The notes under the pieces: model-generated
Database searches by the model: none
The model's input: the letters and a program-made list of their open reading frames with translations, nothing else
What the model was told of the DNA's origin: nothing
Made by a program: the position numbers and the translations under genes
Source: Halalkalicoccus subterraneus
Lineage (GTDB): Archaea; Halobacteriota; Halobacteria; Halobacteriales; Halalkalicoccaceae
Length of the DNA: 53,490 bases
Direction of reading: 5' to 3'
NCBI RefSeq assembly: GCF_003697815.1
Contig: NZ_RDQG01000008.1
Location: forward strand, 1-53,490
Shown: positions 31,100 through 39,854 of the stretch, one piece after another
How positions within the stretch are numbered: position 1 is the stretch's first letter
Layout: each line of letters begins with the position of its first letter

Positions 31100-32395
31100 A
31101 TGCTCATCGCGAACGCCACGCTGGCCGACGGGCGGACGGTCGACGTCCGGGTCGAGGGCGAGCGGATCGACGCCGTAGAGCCCTCGCTTCCGGGCGAGGC
31201 CGACGTCGACGCCGACGGGAAGCTCCTCCTGCCGGGCGCGATCGACGCCCACGTCCACTTCCGCGAACCGGGATTTCCCCACAAGGAGACGTGGAAAACG
31301 GGCTCGAGGAGCGCCGCCGCGGGCGGGGTCACGACCGTGGTGGATCAGCCCAACACCGACCCGCCGACTACTGATGGGGCAGGCTTCGACGCGAAGGCCG
31401 AACTAGCTCGAAAATCGCTGGTCGACTACGGGATCAACGGCGGCGTGATCGAGGACTGGAATCCCGACGAACTGTTCTCCCGCCCGGTCCTCGCGCTCGG
31501 GGAGGTCTTCCTCGCCGATTCGACCGGCGGGATGGGGATCGGGCGCGAGTCCTTCGAGGAGGCGGTCTCGCGGGCCGCTCGGGAGGGCGTGACCGTGACC
31601 GTCCACGCCGAGGACGCCACGCTGTTCGACGAGGAGACGCTCGAACGCGCAGGCGAGAAGGTCGGCCGGGAGGCCGACGCCGACGCCTGGAGCGGGTTTC
31701 GCACTGCTGAGGCCGAGGCCGCGGCGGTCGAACTCGCCTGCGAGGTCGGCGGCCGGAGCGACGCCGAGATCCACGTCGCCCACACATCGACGCCCGAAGG
31801 AATCGACATCGCCACGGAGGCCGGCGCGACCTGCGAGGTCTGCCCGCACCACCTCTTCCTCTCGCGGGCGGACCTCGACGAGTTGGGTACGTTCGGAAGA
31901 ATGAACCCGCCGCTCAGGAGCGAGGAGCGCAGGGAAGCGGTCGCAGAGCGGGTGCAGGACGGTACCGTCGACGTCGTCGCGACAGATCACGCCCCCCACA
32001 CCCGCGAGGAGAAGGAGGCCGGGGTGCGCGAGGCCCCGAGCGGCGTCCCCGGCGTCGAGACGATGGTCCCCCTCCTGCTGGCGGCGGCCGAACGCGGCGA
32101 ACTGACCCGCGAGCGGGTGCGCGACCTGGTCGCCGCGAACCCCGCTCGGGTGTTCGATCTACCGCGGAAAGGGGAAGTCAGGGAAGGGATGGACGCGGAT
32201 CTGGCGCTCTACGACCCCGAGCAGGTCGAGACGATCCGCGGGGAGACGCTGCACTCGAAGGCGGGATGGACGCCCTTCGAGGGTCACGAGGGCGTCTTCC
32301 CCGAGGTGACGCTGGTTCGGGGATCGATCGTCTACGAGCGCGGTTCGGGCGGGGAGCGGTTCGGCGAGGCGGTCGGGCGGAACGTACGGGAGTGA
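31100..32395 (+). CDS. pyrC: Dihydroorotase
   Basis: 431 residues. Metal-binding DAHVHFREPG (HVH at 51-53), later HAEDATLF, HVAHTSTPEG, VCPHHLFLS and the catalytic Asp in DVVATDHAPHTREEKE (~residues 290-305). Amidohydrolase fold. It closes N-carbamoyl-aspartate to dihydroorotate in pyrimidine synthesis. A GGGGAGGT touches the ATG with almost no spacer, too close for a normal ribosome-binding site, so initiation is unclear. No other pyr gene is adjacent. Confidence 0.93.
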   Translation: MLIANATLADGRTVDVRVEGERIDAVEPSLPGEADVDADGKLLLPGAIDAHVHFREPGFPHKETWKTGSRSAAAGGVTTVVDQPNTDPPTTDGAGFDAKAELARKSLVDYGINGGVIEDWNPDELFSRPVLALGEVFLADSTGGMGIGRESFEEAVSRAAREGVTVTVHAEDATLFDEETLERAGEKVGREADADAWSGFRTAEAEAAAVELACEVGGRSDAEIHVAHTSTPEGIDIATEAGATCEVCPHHLFLSRADLDELGTFGRMNPPLRSEERREAVAERVQDGTVDVVATDHAPHTREEKEAGVREAPSGVPGVETMVPLLLAAAERGELTRERVRDLVAANPARVFDLPRKGEVREGMDADLALYDPEQVETIRGETLHSKAGWTPFEGHEGVFPEVTLVRGSIVYERGSGGERFGEAVGRNVRE

Positions 32396-32402
32396 TCGCG
32401 GA

Positions 32403-33032
32403 CTACTCCAGTTCCTCGCCACAGTGCGGGCAGGTTTCGTGGTCGTGGCCGGTCTCCTCGGCGCGAAAGCGCTCGCTCGAACGCCGAACGTCGCGCATCA
32501 CCTCCGAAATGCGGTCCTCGACGTCGAGTTCGTCGTTCGCGGCCAGATCCGCGCCCTCGACTTCGAGCAGGAACTTCGCGACCTCCGTGACCTCGTACAT
32601 CAGGTCGTCGAGCTCCTCGGCGGTGAAAAAGCCGCTCATCGCGCCGTAGAGGAAGGTCGCGCCGGATTTGGTGACCTTCTCCTCGAAGGAGGCCCGGGCC
32701 TGATTGACGGCTTGGGGCGAGTAGGTATCGGTCATGAAGGGCACCAGTTCGGGCAGGTTCTCCCCGATCTTGGTCATCTCGACGCCGGTCTCAGTACGGA
32801 AGTCCGCACACAGCCGGGCGATGGCCCACTCGCGGGCGGTAACGTAGGTGCGGTCCCGGAGGAAGCCGTTGACCCGGTCGTAGGCCGCCCCGTCCATCTT
32901 GGTGAAGCGAGCGTAGCGGCGCACGTCGTCCGGGGTATCCGAGTCGTCCGTCGAGGGTGCCGATCCGGCCGTCTCGTCCGTGCCGGTCGGTTCGTCGTCG
33001 GTCTCGGGATCGGAGGACGAAGGGTTGGGCAT
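32403..33032 (-). CDS. Conserved haloarchaeal protein with C-terminal zinc half-motif (DUF5806-like)
   Basis: 209 residues. Acidic disordered N-terminus (1-38), a helical core with RYARFTKMDGAAYDRVNGFL, VTAREWAIARLCADFRTETG and FMTDTYSPQAVNQAR, and a tail ETCPHCGEELE (a single CxxC). No membrane segment. The family name DUF5806 is from memory; function unknown. Promoter T-run 27 bp upstream of the ATG at 33032. It converges 7 bp from pyrC. Confidence 0.8.
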   Translation of the reverse strand: MPNPSSSDPETDDEPTGTDETAGSAPSTDDSDTPDDVRRYARFTKMDGAAYDRVNGFLRDRTYVTAREWAIARLCADFRTETGVEMTKIGENLPELVPFMTDTYSPQAVNQARASFEEKVTKSGATFLYGAMSGFFTAEELDDLMYEVTEVAKFLLEVEGADLAANDELDVEDRISEVMRDVRRSSERFRAEETGHDHETCPHCGEELE

Positions 33033-33054
33033 GGGGTGGGTTTCGGAGCCGGGG

Positions 33055-33063
33055 GAAAAAACG
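33055..33063 (-). promoter_or_regulatory. Promoter box of the DUF5806-like gene
   Basis: Minus-strand CGTTTTTTCC ~27 bp before the ATG at 33032. Confidence 0.5.
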
Positions 33064-33107
33064 TATCGCCCGGTAGGCTTTTGCGAGGAGGCCTCGAACG
33101 CCGGATC

Positions 33108-33476
33108 ATGAAACTGCTGTTGGGTATCGGTGGTAGCGACGACTCCTGGCGGGCGCTCTCGCGGACCGCCGAACGCGCCGCGGAGGCGGACGACTCGCTC
33201 ACCGTCGCTATCCTCGAAAACCCCGACTCGGAGATGTCCCCCGAAGAGATCGAGGGAAAGGTCGAAAAGACCCTCTCGGAGCACGACGTCGAGGCCGAGA
33301 TCCGTCACGTCGAGGGCGATCCCGGCGCGATGCTCGTCGAGATCGGCGACGGTGAGGGCTACGACCAGATCGTCCTCGGGGGCGGTCAGCGAAGCCCGAT
33401 GGGGAAGATCAGTGTCGGACAGGTCGCGGAGTTCGTCGTGTTGAACGCCGAAACCAGCGTCACGTTGGTCAGATAG
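33108..33476 (+). CDS. Universal stress protein-like, ATP motif degenerate
   Basis: 122 residues: MKLLLGIGGSDDSWRALSRT at the start and VLGGGQRSPMGKISVGQVAEF near the end, where the family has G-2x-G-9x-G-[ST]; the first glycines are kept but the pattern is altered. Shorter than usual USPs. The GNAT gene begins at the base right after its stop, so the two are surely co-expressed. Function unknown; possibly a non-ATP-binding USP. Confidence 0.82.
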   Translation: MKLLLGIGGSDDSWRALSRTAERAAEADDSLTVAILENPDSEMSPEEIEGKVEKTLSEHDVEAEIRHVEGDPGAMLVEIGDGEGYDQIVLGGGQRSPMGKISVGQVAEFVVLNAETSVTLVR

Positions 33477-34061
33477 ATGACCGACTACGACTACCCCGAG
33501 GAGGTCACCGGCCCGTTCGACGCGCCCCCCATCGCGTTCGAGGACCGCGAGGACCGGCCCATCGAGATCAGGGTATACGACGAGGCACAGTTCGACGCTC
33601 TCTGTGAGATGTACGACACCTTCGACCCCGCGGACCGCGCCCAGGGGATCCCGCCGGCCCGCGAGGAGCGGGTGCGAAGTTGGCTCGACGTGATCCTCAA
33701 CGAGGGCCAGGACGTCATCGCGGTCGATATCTCCGGAAGCGACGGACCCGGAGACCAACCGGAGGCGGATACGCCCGGTGAGACGGACGGGGAACGGGTC
33801 GTCGGTCACGCCACCCTCGTCCCCGACGGGGACGACGCGACCGAACTCGCCATCTTCGTCCACCAGGACTACCAGGGCGCGGGGATCGGCTCGCGACTCA
33901 TCCGCGCGCTGTTGGGCTACGGCGCCGAGCAAGGGATCGAGAAGGTCTGGCTGACCGTCGAGCGCTGGAACCACCCGGCGGTGAACCTCTACGAGTCGGT
34001 CGGGTTCGAGTCCAGTAGCGTCGAAAGTTTCGAACTCGAGATGGCGCTGCGGTTGAACTAG
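33477..34061 (+). CDS. GNAT family N-acetyltransferase
   Basis: 194 residues. The acetyl-CoA pyrophosphate loop is VHQDYQGAGIGSRLIRALLG (~residues 123-142; the Q/RxxGxG/A core is QGAGIG), with the following WLTVERWNHPAVNLYESVGF strand-helix. A 60-residue N-terminal part with PPAREERVRSWLDVIL precedes the core, and an acidic insertion (~88-108) is haloarchaeal. The acceptor may be a protein or small amine. It starts with no gap after the USP-like gene and its end overlaps the next, convergent USP by 4 bp. Confidence 0.88.
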   Translation: MTDYDYPEEVTGPFDAPPIAFEDREDRPIEIRVYDEAQFDALCEMYDTFDPADRAQGIPPAREERVRSWLDVILNEGQDVIAVDISGSDGPGDQPEADTPGETDGERVVGHATLVPDGDDATELAIFVHQDYQGAGIGSRLIRALLGYGAEQGIEKVWLTVERWNHPAVNLYESVGFESSSVESFELEMALRLN

Positions 34062-34510
34062 GTCGAGAGGACGGGCTGGCTCGCATACAGCAGGACGTAC
34101 TCCGCGGCGCGTTCGAGGACGTCGCCAGGGCCGTCGGTCGAGGGTTCGCGCGGGATGACGAGGAAGTCGGCGTCGACCTCCTCGGCACAATCGAGGACGG
34201 CGCTGCCGGGGTGGCGGGTCTTCTGGGTGGTCGAAAACCCGTAGGCGGAGGAGGAGGTGACCTCGACGTCGGTTCCCGCCGCGGTCTCGGCGGCGGTCCG
34301 GGCGAAGGCCTCGGTGTCGCTCGCGACGGCCTCGCGATCGATCGTGTCGGTCTCGATCCCGCGGACGAGTTCCTCGCCGAGGACGTGGACGACGTGGACC
34401 GAGGCCTCGTACTTCTCGGCGATCGCAACGGCGTACTCGATCGCGGTGACCGACTCGTCGCTCCCGTCGACCGGGACGAGGACGGTCTCGACGGACAGTG
34501 GCTCGCTCAT
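34058..34510 (-). CDS. Universal stress protein (UspA family)
   Basis: 150 residues from the ATG at 34510. VETVLVPVDGSDESVTAIEYA is the first USP block; the C-terminal region VIPREPSTDGPGDVLERAAE lacks the G-2x-G-9x-G motif, so ATP binding is doubtful. Head-to-head with the next USP gene, with ~79 bp between the starts, so both may answer one signal. Confidence 0.87.
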   Translation of the reverse strand: MSEPLSVETVLVPVDGSDESVTAIEYAVAIAEKYEASVHVVHVLGEELVRGIETDTIDREAVASDTEAFARTAAETAAGTDVEVTSSSAYGFSTTQKTRHPGSAVLDCAEEVDADFLVIPREPSTDGPGDVLERAAEYVLLYASQPVLST

Positions 34511-34557
34511 AGCTACCCCTGTGTCACCCCGCATCAAAAACCCACCTCCCAACGGGT

Positions 34558-34567
34558 GGTTTTATTC
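34558..34567 (+). promoter_or_regulatory. Promoter box of the third USP gene
   Basis: GGTTTTATTC ~27 bp before the ATG at 34590; leaderless. Confidence 0.6.
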
Positions 34568-34589
34568 TCGCGGGCGCAGTACCCCCGCC

Positions 34590-35033
34590 ATGTTCGACAC
34601 CGTCGTCATCGCCACCGACGGCTCCGAGAGCGTCGATCGGGCCGTCAGCGTCGCGCTCGATTTCGCCGCGCGCTTCGATGCGACCGTCCACGCGCTCTAC
34701 GTCGTCGACTCCACGGAGGTCGATTCCTCTCCCGGGGAGCTTCAGGAAGACCTCCACGACGCCCTCGAGCGACAGGGCGAGCGCGCGCTCGAACGCATCG
34801 ACGCCGCGGCCGACGACGTCGTCACCAGCGTCCGGGAGGGGCGACCCGTCGCCGAGGTCTGTGCGTACGCCCTCGAACACGACGCCGACGTGGTCGCGAC
34901 CGGAACCCGCGGGCGCCACGGCGAGAATCGCCTCCTGTTGGGAAGCGTCGCGGAGGGAGTCGTGCGCACCTGCTCGGTGCCCGTCCTCACCGTCCGCCAG
35001 CTCGACGACGGAGGCGAGACGGCCCCGGCCTGA
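34590..35033 (+). CDS. Universal stress protein (UspA family), ATP-binding type
   Basis: 147 residues. MFDTVVIATDGSESVDRAV opens the fold and ATGTRGRHGENRLLLGSVAE keeps the full G-2x-G-9x-GS ATP pattern (here GTRGRHGENRLLLGS). Third USP within 2 kb. 48 bp before the DHH phosphoesterase gene, on the same strand. Confidence 0.93.
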   Translation: MFDTVVIATDGSESVDRAVSVALDFAARFDATVHALYVVDSTEVDSSPGELQEDLHDALERQGERALERIDAAADDVVTSVREGRPVAEVCAYALEHDADVVATGTRGRHGENRLLLGSVAEGVVRTCSVPVLTVRQLDDGGETAPA

Positions 35034-35081
35034 GGGCCGGAAAACCGGGGCTCCTTTCCCCCCGCACGCTCTGGATCGTGC

Positions 35082-36182
35082 ATGGACGAATCCCTCATCG
35101 AGGACGATCTGGCTCTCCCGCGCAAGTCGATCCTGCCGGGCGCGGGCTTTTTCTACCCCGACGAGTTCGAGGAGGCCGCCGAGGACGCCGCCGCCGAGGA
35201 GGTGCTCGACGGCGTCGAGACCGCAGTCATCGCCGACCCCGACGCCGACGGGCTGGCCTGCGTCGCGATCCTTCGAGAAGTGTACGGCGCGGCCGCACTG
35301 CTCCCGACGAGCCCACACGAGATCGAGGATTCACTGGAGCGGGTCGCCGAGTACGCCGACGAGGGGGTCAGGCTGTTCGTCTGTGACCTCTGTCCGGACA
35401 AGTACGAGTACGTCGACGAGGAGCTCGACGCCGCGATCGACACCGCAAGCGACGTGCGCTGGTTCGACCACCACCAGTGGGGCGACGAGGTCGCAGAACA
35501 GGTCCGTGCGGCCGGTGCGGACCTCGTCGTCGGCGATAGCGACGAGGAGTGTACCGCCGACGTGGCGGTGCGCGCCCTCGATTCCGAGATCCCCCGCCAC
35601 CTCGTCGAACTGGCGGCCGTCACGCGCGATCACGACCTCTGGCTTCGCGAGGACCCCCGCAGCGACGATCTGGCCGATTTCTCCTACTGGTCGGACCCCG
35701 AGGACTACGTGGAGATCGTCGCCGAACACGGGCCGGATCTGCCCGAAGACGTGCTCGACTTTCTCGCCGAGAAACGCGTCGAGAAGGAGGCGTTGATCGA
35801 ACTGGCGGTCAAACGAAGCGAGCTGAAGGAGGTCGGCCCGTGGACCGTCGGCGTCACCTACGGGCGCTGCTCGCAGAACGAGGTCGCGGAAGCCATGCGC
35901 GAGCAGGGTGCCGACGCCTCGGTGATCGTCAAACCCGCGGGGTCGGCCTCCATTCGCGGCACGGAAGCGTTCCAGCGATGTCACGAGGTCGCGGGGCAGG
36001 TCAACGGCGGTGGTCACCCGAAGGCGGCGGGCTGCAAGCCCGACATCTACGAGGACATGCTGGATTACGCCCACCACTGGACGACCCGCGGCGCGACCAC
36101 CAAACGGGTGATCCTCGACGCGTTTCTGAACCTCGAAGGCGACCACGGGACGGAAGCCGACGGGGAGTCACTCGAGGCGTGA
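35082..36182 (+). CDS. DHH/DHHA1 family phosphoesterase
   Basis: 366 residues. DHH-domain motifs: ADPDADGLAC (~51-60), CDLCPD, VRWFDHHQWG (~125-134) and the later DHDLW. DHHA1: QVNGGGHPKAAGCKPD (~306-321). Related archaeal proteins include RecJ-like nucleases and oligonucleotide/cyclic-dinucleotide phosphodiesterases; the length and lack of OB/zinc additions suggest a small phosphoesterase of unknown substrate. Its 3' end overlaps the opposite GNAT gene by 15 bp. Confidence 0.9.
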   Translation: MDESLIEDDLALPRKSILPGAGFFYPDEFEEAAEDAAAEEVLDGVETAVIADPDADGLACVAILREVYGAAALLPTSPHEIEDSLERVAEYADEGVRLFVCDLCPDKYEYVDEELDAAIDTASDVRWFDHHQWGDEVAEQVRAAGADLVVGDSDEECTADVAVRALDSEIPRHLVELAAVTRDHDLWLREDPRSDDLADFSYWSDPEDYVEIVAEHGPDLPEDVLDFLAEKRVEKEALIELAVKRSELKEVGPWTVGVTYGRCSQNEVAEAMREQGADASVIVKPAGSASIRGTEAFQRCHEVAGQVNGGGHPKAAGCKPDIYEDMLDYAHHWTTRGATTKRVILDAFLNLEGDHGTEADGESLEA

Positions 36183-36755
36183 TCGGCCGGCCGCGAGCGC
36201 GCGCTCGATAGTGGATCCGGCGAGTGCCGGATACGGCGTCGGCGGATCGGGATCGGCCGGACGCTCGCAAAGGCGCTTTTCGTACCACCGGACGTCGTGC
36301 CAGGAACCGTTCTTGTAGCCGACGCCACGGTAGGTCCCGACGGGTTCGAACCCCGCCGACTCGTGAAAGCCCGTGCTCGCGGGATTCGGAAGTGCGATCC
36401 CCGCGTAGGCGGTGACGAACCCCTGTTCGCGAAGGAGCGCGAACAGCGCGCCATACAGCCCACGGGCGATCCCCCGGCGATGATGGGCCGGATCGACGTA
36501 GACCGAGACGTCGGCCGACCAGCGGTACGCCTCGCGATCACGATGGGCGCCGGCGGAGGCGTACCCGACGATCCCGTCGGCCTCGCAGACGAGCCACGGG
36601 TGGTGTTCGGTGGTGGTGGCGATCCGCGTGCCGATCTCCGCCTCGGCCGGCGGGTGGGTTTCGAAGGAGACGGCCGAGTCCTCGACGAACGGGGCGTAAA
36701 TCCGGGCGATTTCGGGGGCGTCCTCGGCGGTCGCGGGCCGCAACGTCGTCGTCAT
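36168..36755 (-). CDS. GNAT acetyltransferase, phosphinothricin/methionine-sulfoximine-acetyltransferase-like
   Basis: 195 residues. N-terminal LRPATAEDAPEIARIYAPFVEDSAVSFET is typical of the Pat/YncA group, with SVYVDPAHHRRGIARGLYGAL (acetyl-CoA loop, HRRGIA, ~residues 88-108) and GIALPNPASTGFHESAGFEPVG. Substrate may be an amino-acid analogue or a protein N-terminus. The last 5 codons overlap the DHH gene antisense. Confidence 0.9.
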   Translation of the reverse strand: MTTTLRPATAEDAPEIARIYAPFVEDSAVSFETHPPAEAEIGTRIATTTEHHPWLVCEADGIVGYASAGAHRDREAYRWSADVSVYVDPAHHRRGIARGLYGALFALLREQGFVTAYAGIALPNPASTGFHESAGFEPVGTYRGVGYKNGSWHDVRWYEKRLCERPADPDPPTPYPALAGSTIERALAAGRSRLE

Positions 36756-36776
36756 ACCGGTTCATCGAAACGGGGG

Positions 36777-36786
36777 AGCAAAAACG
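36777..36786 (-). promoter_or_regulatory. Promoter box of the GNAT gene
   Basis: Minus-strand CGTTTTTGCT ~26 bp before the ATG at 36755. Confidence 0.5.
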
Positions 36787-36792
36787 TCGTGC

Positions 36793-37488
36793 TTACTCCC
36801 GGCGGGCGAGCAGTCGGAGGACGATCTGGAGGACGTGGACGAACACACCCATCACGGCGATGTAGACCCCGATCCCGGCGAGCGCAGCCGGGAGGTCACG
36901 ACGGGCGCGAACGCGCCAGATCTCCCAGCCGAGCCGAAAGAAAAAGCCCACGAAGACGAGGACGAACCCCACAAGCAGGAGGGTGGGGGCGACGAACGTA
37001 CCGATGGCGATGGCTACGGTCCCGAGCAGGAAGGCGACCGTCGAGTACGTCGACCACCGGTCGAAGGACTTCGAGCGGGCGTAGACGTAGAGGGCGACGA
37101 GTAGGGTCAGCCCGCCGGTGACGGCACCGGTGATCGCGAGCGCGGGGACCCGCAGGTCGGGCGGCGCAAACGAGAGGACGCCCGCGCCGAAGGTGCCGAA
37201 CGCACCCTGTAGGATCACCACCCCGACGAACGCCAGCGGGCCGTTCCCGGTCGTGACGCCGCGTTCCGCGACCCACTGGCCGACGAACAGCGCCACGCCG
37301 TAGACGAGCACGCCGAGGATCGGCGCCGAAAAGAGCGTCGCGTTTATCGCCGCGATCGACGTCGTCGCGAGGAGGGCCATCAGCGCGACGTTGATCACCA
37401 CTAAGGCGGTTGCGATGAGGACGGCTTTCCACTCGCGCGTCGAGAGCAGCAGGCCGCGGCGGGTCTCAGCGCGCGTCTCGTGGGACAT
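36793..37488 (-). CDS. Seven-helix membrane protein, Bax inhibitor-1-like
   Basis: 231 residues with about seven hydrophobic segments starting at residue ~20. Layout (6-7 closely spaced helices and a final GIGVYIAVMGVFVHVLQIVL followed by a basic tail) resembles the BI-1/YccA family of ion-leak membrane proteins, but no signature residue was verified, so the family is tentative. Located 37 bp upstream of the GNAT gene on the same strand. Confidence 0.65.
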   Translation of the reverse strand: MSHETRAETRRGLLLSTREWKAVLIATALVVINVALMALLATTSIAAINATLFSAPILGVLVYGVALFVGQWVAERGVTTGNGPLAFVGVVILQGAFGTFGAGVLSFAPPDLRVPALAITGAVTGGLTLLVALYVYARSKSFDRWSTYSTVAFLLGTVAIAIGTFVAPTLLLVGFVLVFVGFFFRLGWEIWRVRARRDLPAALAGIGVYIAVMGVFVHVLQIVLRLLARRE

Positions 37489-37564
37489 AGCAGTACTACC
37501 GGTCGGAGTCGAATAGGCCTCTCGGCCGAGCGCTCGTCGACGTCGACGGGCTACGCGAACGCGA

Positions 37565-37574
37565 GGCTTAACCG
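37565..37574 (+). promoter_or_regulatory. Promoter box of the BtpA gene
   Basis: GGCTTAACCG ~27 bp before the ATG at 37596. Confidence 0.55.
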
Positions 37575-37595
37575 CCGACCCCCGTATCGCCGTGT

Positions 37596-38417
37596 ATGCA
37601 CCTCGACGCGATCGGTTCCGATAAGCCGATCATCGGTATGGTTCACCTCCCGGCACTACCCGGCGCGCCGGCGTACGACGGCGACTTCGAGGCGGTCCGC
37701 GAGGCCGCCGTGCGCGACGCGCGCCGGCTCGAATCGGGCGGCGTCGACGCCCTGATGGTCGAGAACTTCGGGGACGCACCCTTCTACCCCGAGGACGTCC
37801 CGAAACACGTGGTCGCGTCGATGACCCGGGTGGCAGGCGATCTCCGGGAGGCGGTCGACCTCCCGCTGGGGATCAACGTCCTGCGAAACGACGCCGCGGC
37901 CGCCCTCTCGGTCGCGAACGCGGCCGGCGCCGGGTTCGTCCGGGTGAACGTCCACGTCGGCGCGCGGGTGACCGATCAAGGGATCGTCGAGGGGCGGGCA
38001 CACGAGACCATGCGCCTGCGCGAGCGTCTCGAAAGCGACGTCGCCGTCCTCGCCGATATCGACGTGAAACACTCCGCGCCGCTTGCCGAGCGCGCACCCG
38101 ACGAGCCGGAAGGGGAGGAGGTGGCCGAAGCGATCGAGCGCGGGCTCGCCGAGGGGCTCGTCGTCAGCGGCGCCGGCACGGGCCACGCCGTCGCCGGCGA
38201 TCACCTCTCGGCGACGGTCGCGGCCCGCGACGAGCGGGGGCTGGACGCGCCGGTGTTCGTCGGGAGCGGCGTCACCGCCGAAACGGTCGCCGAGGTGCTC
38301 GACGCCGCGGACGGGGCCATCGTCGGCACCGCGCTCAAGGAGGGCGGCGAGACGACCGCTCCCGTGGACGAGGAGCGAGTCAGGGAACTCGTGGCCGTCG
38401 CCGACGAGGCCCGCTGA
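37596..38417 (+). CDS. BtpA/SgcQ family TIM-barrel protein
   Basis: 273 residues. KPIIGMVHLPALPGAPAYDG (~residues 9-28), VDALMVENFGDAPFY (~50-64), GINVLRNDAAAALSVANAAG and GTALKEGG are the family blocks. In cyanobacteria BtpA affects photosystem I stability; in other organisms SgcQ-type homologues sit with sugar genes and probably act on a phosphorylated sugar or nucleoside. The pfkB-type kinase gene ends only 3 bp away, on the other strand, so a shared pathway is possible. Confidence 0.88.
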   Translation: MHLDAIGSDKPIIGMVHLPALPGAPAYDGDFEAVREAAVRDARRLESGGVDALMVENFGDAPFYPEDVPKHVVASMTRVAGDLREAVDLPLGINVLRNDAAAALSVANAAGAGFVRVNVHVGARVTDQGIVEGRAHETMRLRERLESDVAVLADIDVKHSAPLAERAPDEPEGEEVAEAIERGLAEGLVVSGAGTGHAVAGDHLSATVAARDERGLDAPVFVGSGVTAETVAEVLDAADGAIVGTALKEGGETTAPVDEERVRELVAVADEAR

Positions 38418-38420
38418 GGT

Positions 38421-39344
38421 CTAACGGGAGTCCAGAAAGCTCCGGACGTCGGAGGCGCTCGCCAGGCCGCCGCGTGCCCCCTCCGCGGTACAGTTGCACG
38501 CCGCGGTCGCCGCGGCGAACCGCCCCGCCTCGGCCGCGGGTTGTCCCTCAAGCAGCCACGCGTGGATCAGCCCTGCGGTGAAGGCGTCGCCCGCACCGGT
38601 CGTGTCGACGACGTCGACCTCGAAGGCGTCGATCTCCGTTACCGCCGCCCCGTCGAACAGCAGGGCACCGTCCGCGCCGCGGGTGATCGCGGCCCGCCGG
38701 ACGCCGCGTTCACGGAGCTCGCGGATCGACCCGCGCGGGCCGGCATCCAGATACGACCGGGCCGAGACCTCGTTCATCACGAGGAGGTCACAGTGCGCAG
38801 CGAGGTCGTCGATAGTCGCCGGCCGGGTCGCGCGGCCGTCGAGCTCCGACAGCGGCCCCGGGAGATCGCACACCAGCGGCGGTAACGTATGAGCGGCCGC
38901 GAGCTCGCGGGTCACCCGATCGGGGGCATACGCGCTGGTGAAGATCACGTCGGCCCGCCGGAGGTACTCGTAGTCGCCCTCGCGGAGCCGGAGGTTGGGG
39001 ACGCTTTCGCCCCCTGCGACGATCATCCGCTCGCCGTCGGGATCGCGCAGGATCATCGAATAGGAGGTCGGTTCGTCGCCGCGGCGGACCCGGCTGGCGT
39101 CGACTCCACGCTCGCGGAGGTCCGCGAGCACCCGGTCGCCGTCGGCGTCGTCGCCGACGCGCGAGACCACGCCCGCGTCGCGACCCAGCCGCGCGAGCGC
39201 GCTCGCCACGTTCGCGGCGACGCCACCGAACGCGGTGGTCTCCCCGCGGACGAACGCGCCGCCGTCGGGCTCGGGGAGGTTCGACAGCGCGTAGAGCCGG
39301 TCCACGAGCGCGCTCCCGACCGCCACCACTTCGAGGTCGCTCAT
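38421..39344 (-). CDS. PfkB-family carbohydrate/nucleoside kinase
   Basis: 307 residues. N-terminal GGVAANVASALARLG (~residues 36-50) and C-terminal VVDTTGAGDAFTAGLIHAW with the catalytic Asp in GAGD (~250). Ribokinase-like. Substrate could be a sugar, nucleoside or a sugar acid; the sequence does not decide. It converges with btpA with a 3-bp gap and is ~90 bp from the DUF5807-like gene upstream. Confidence 0.91.
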   Translation of the reverse strand: MSDLEVVAVGSALVDRLYALSNLPEPDGGAFVRGETTAFGGVAANVASALARLGRDAGVVSRVGDDADGDRVLADLRERGVDASRVRRGDEPTSYSMILRDPDGERMIVAGGESVPNLRLREGDYEYLRRADVIFTSAYAPDRVTRELAAAHTLPPLVCDLPGPLSELDGRATRPATIDDLAAHCDLLVMNEVSARSYLDAGPRGSIRELRERGVRRAAITRGADGALLFDGAAVTEIDAFEVDVVDTTGAGDAFTAGLIHAWLLEGQPAAEAGRFAAATAACNCTAEGARGGLASASDVRSFLDSR

Positions 39345-39434
39345 CGGGCTGATGGAGGGGGCCCGCCGATAAACGGGTTGCGAGGACGGATCAGGAACGG
39401 GCGCGGGACCGCCAGTAGCCGGGATTCGACGGGC

Positions 39435-39854
39435 TCAGCGCTCGCCGGCGACCCAGCGGTCGGAAAAAGCGGTGCCACAGCCACACTGGGCGTAGGCGTG
39501 GATCACGTCGCCCTCGGCGTAGATGCCGCCGACCTCCTCGTTTTCCGCCTCGGCGAAGGCGAACGTGAATCGGACGTCATCCGAACCGCAGGCCGGACAC
39601 GCTCCCCTGGCGAGGTCGGCGTCGATCGCGCCCTCGGCGTCCATCGCCTCCTTCGCGAACGCCATCGCGTCCGTGCCGGCGACTTTTGAGAAGGCGTTAC
39701 GCCCGCTCTCGCCGGGGACGACCAACACGATCCCGTCCCCCGCGTCCTCGCCGTACTCGGCGAGCTTGCCGAGATCGTCGACGACGTCCTCGGCGAGATG
39801 GATCGCGACGTCCTCGGGGCGCTCGCCCGCGAGGAACTCCTCGAGGCGGCTCAT
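39435..39854 (-). CDS. Conserved haloarchaeal protein with zinc ribbon (DUF5807-like)
   Basis: 139 residues from the ATG at 39854. MSRLEEFLAGERPEDVAIHL opens an alpha/beta domain, and a C-terminal zinc ribbon has CPACGSDDVRF and QCGCGTAF (~86-130). Third gene of the eS6 operon: its ATG overlaps the stop of the upstream gene as ATGA. Family name from memory; function unknown, but the operon suggests a link to translation. Confidence 0.8.
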   Translation of the reverse strand: MSRLEEFLAGERPEDVAIHLAEDVVDDLGKLAEYGEDAGDGIVLVVPGESGRNAFSKVAGTDAMAFAKEAMDAEGAIDADLARGACPACGSDDVRFTFAFAEAENEEVGGIYAEGDVIHAYAQCGCGTAFSDRWVAGER

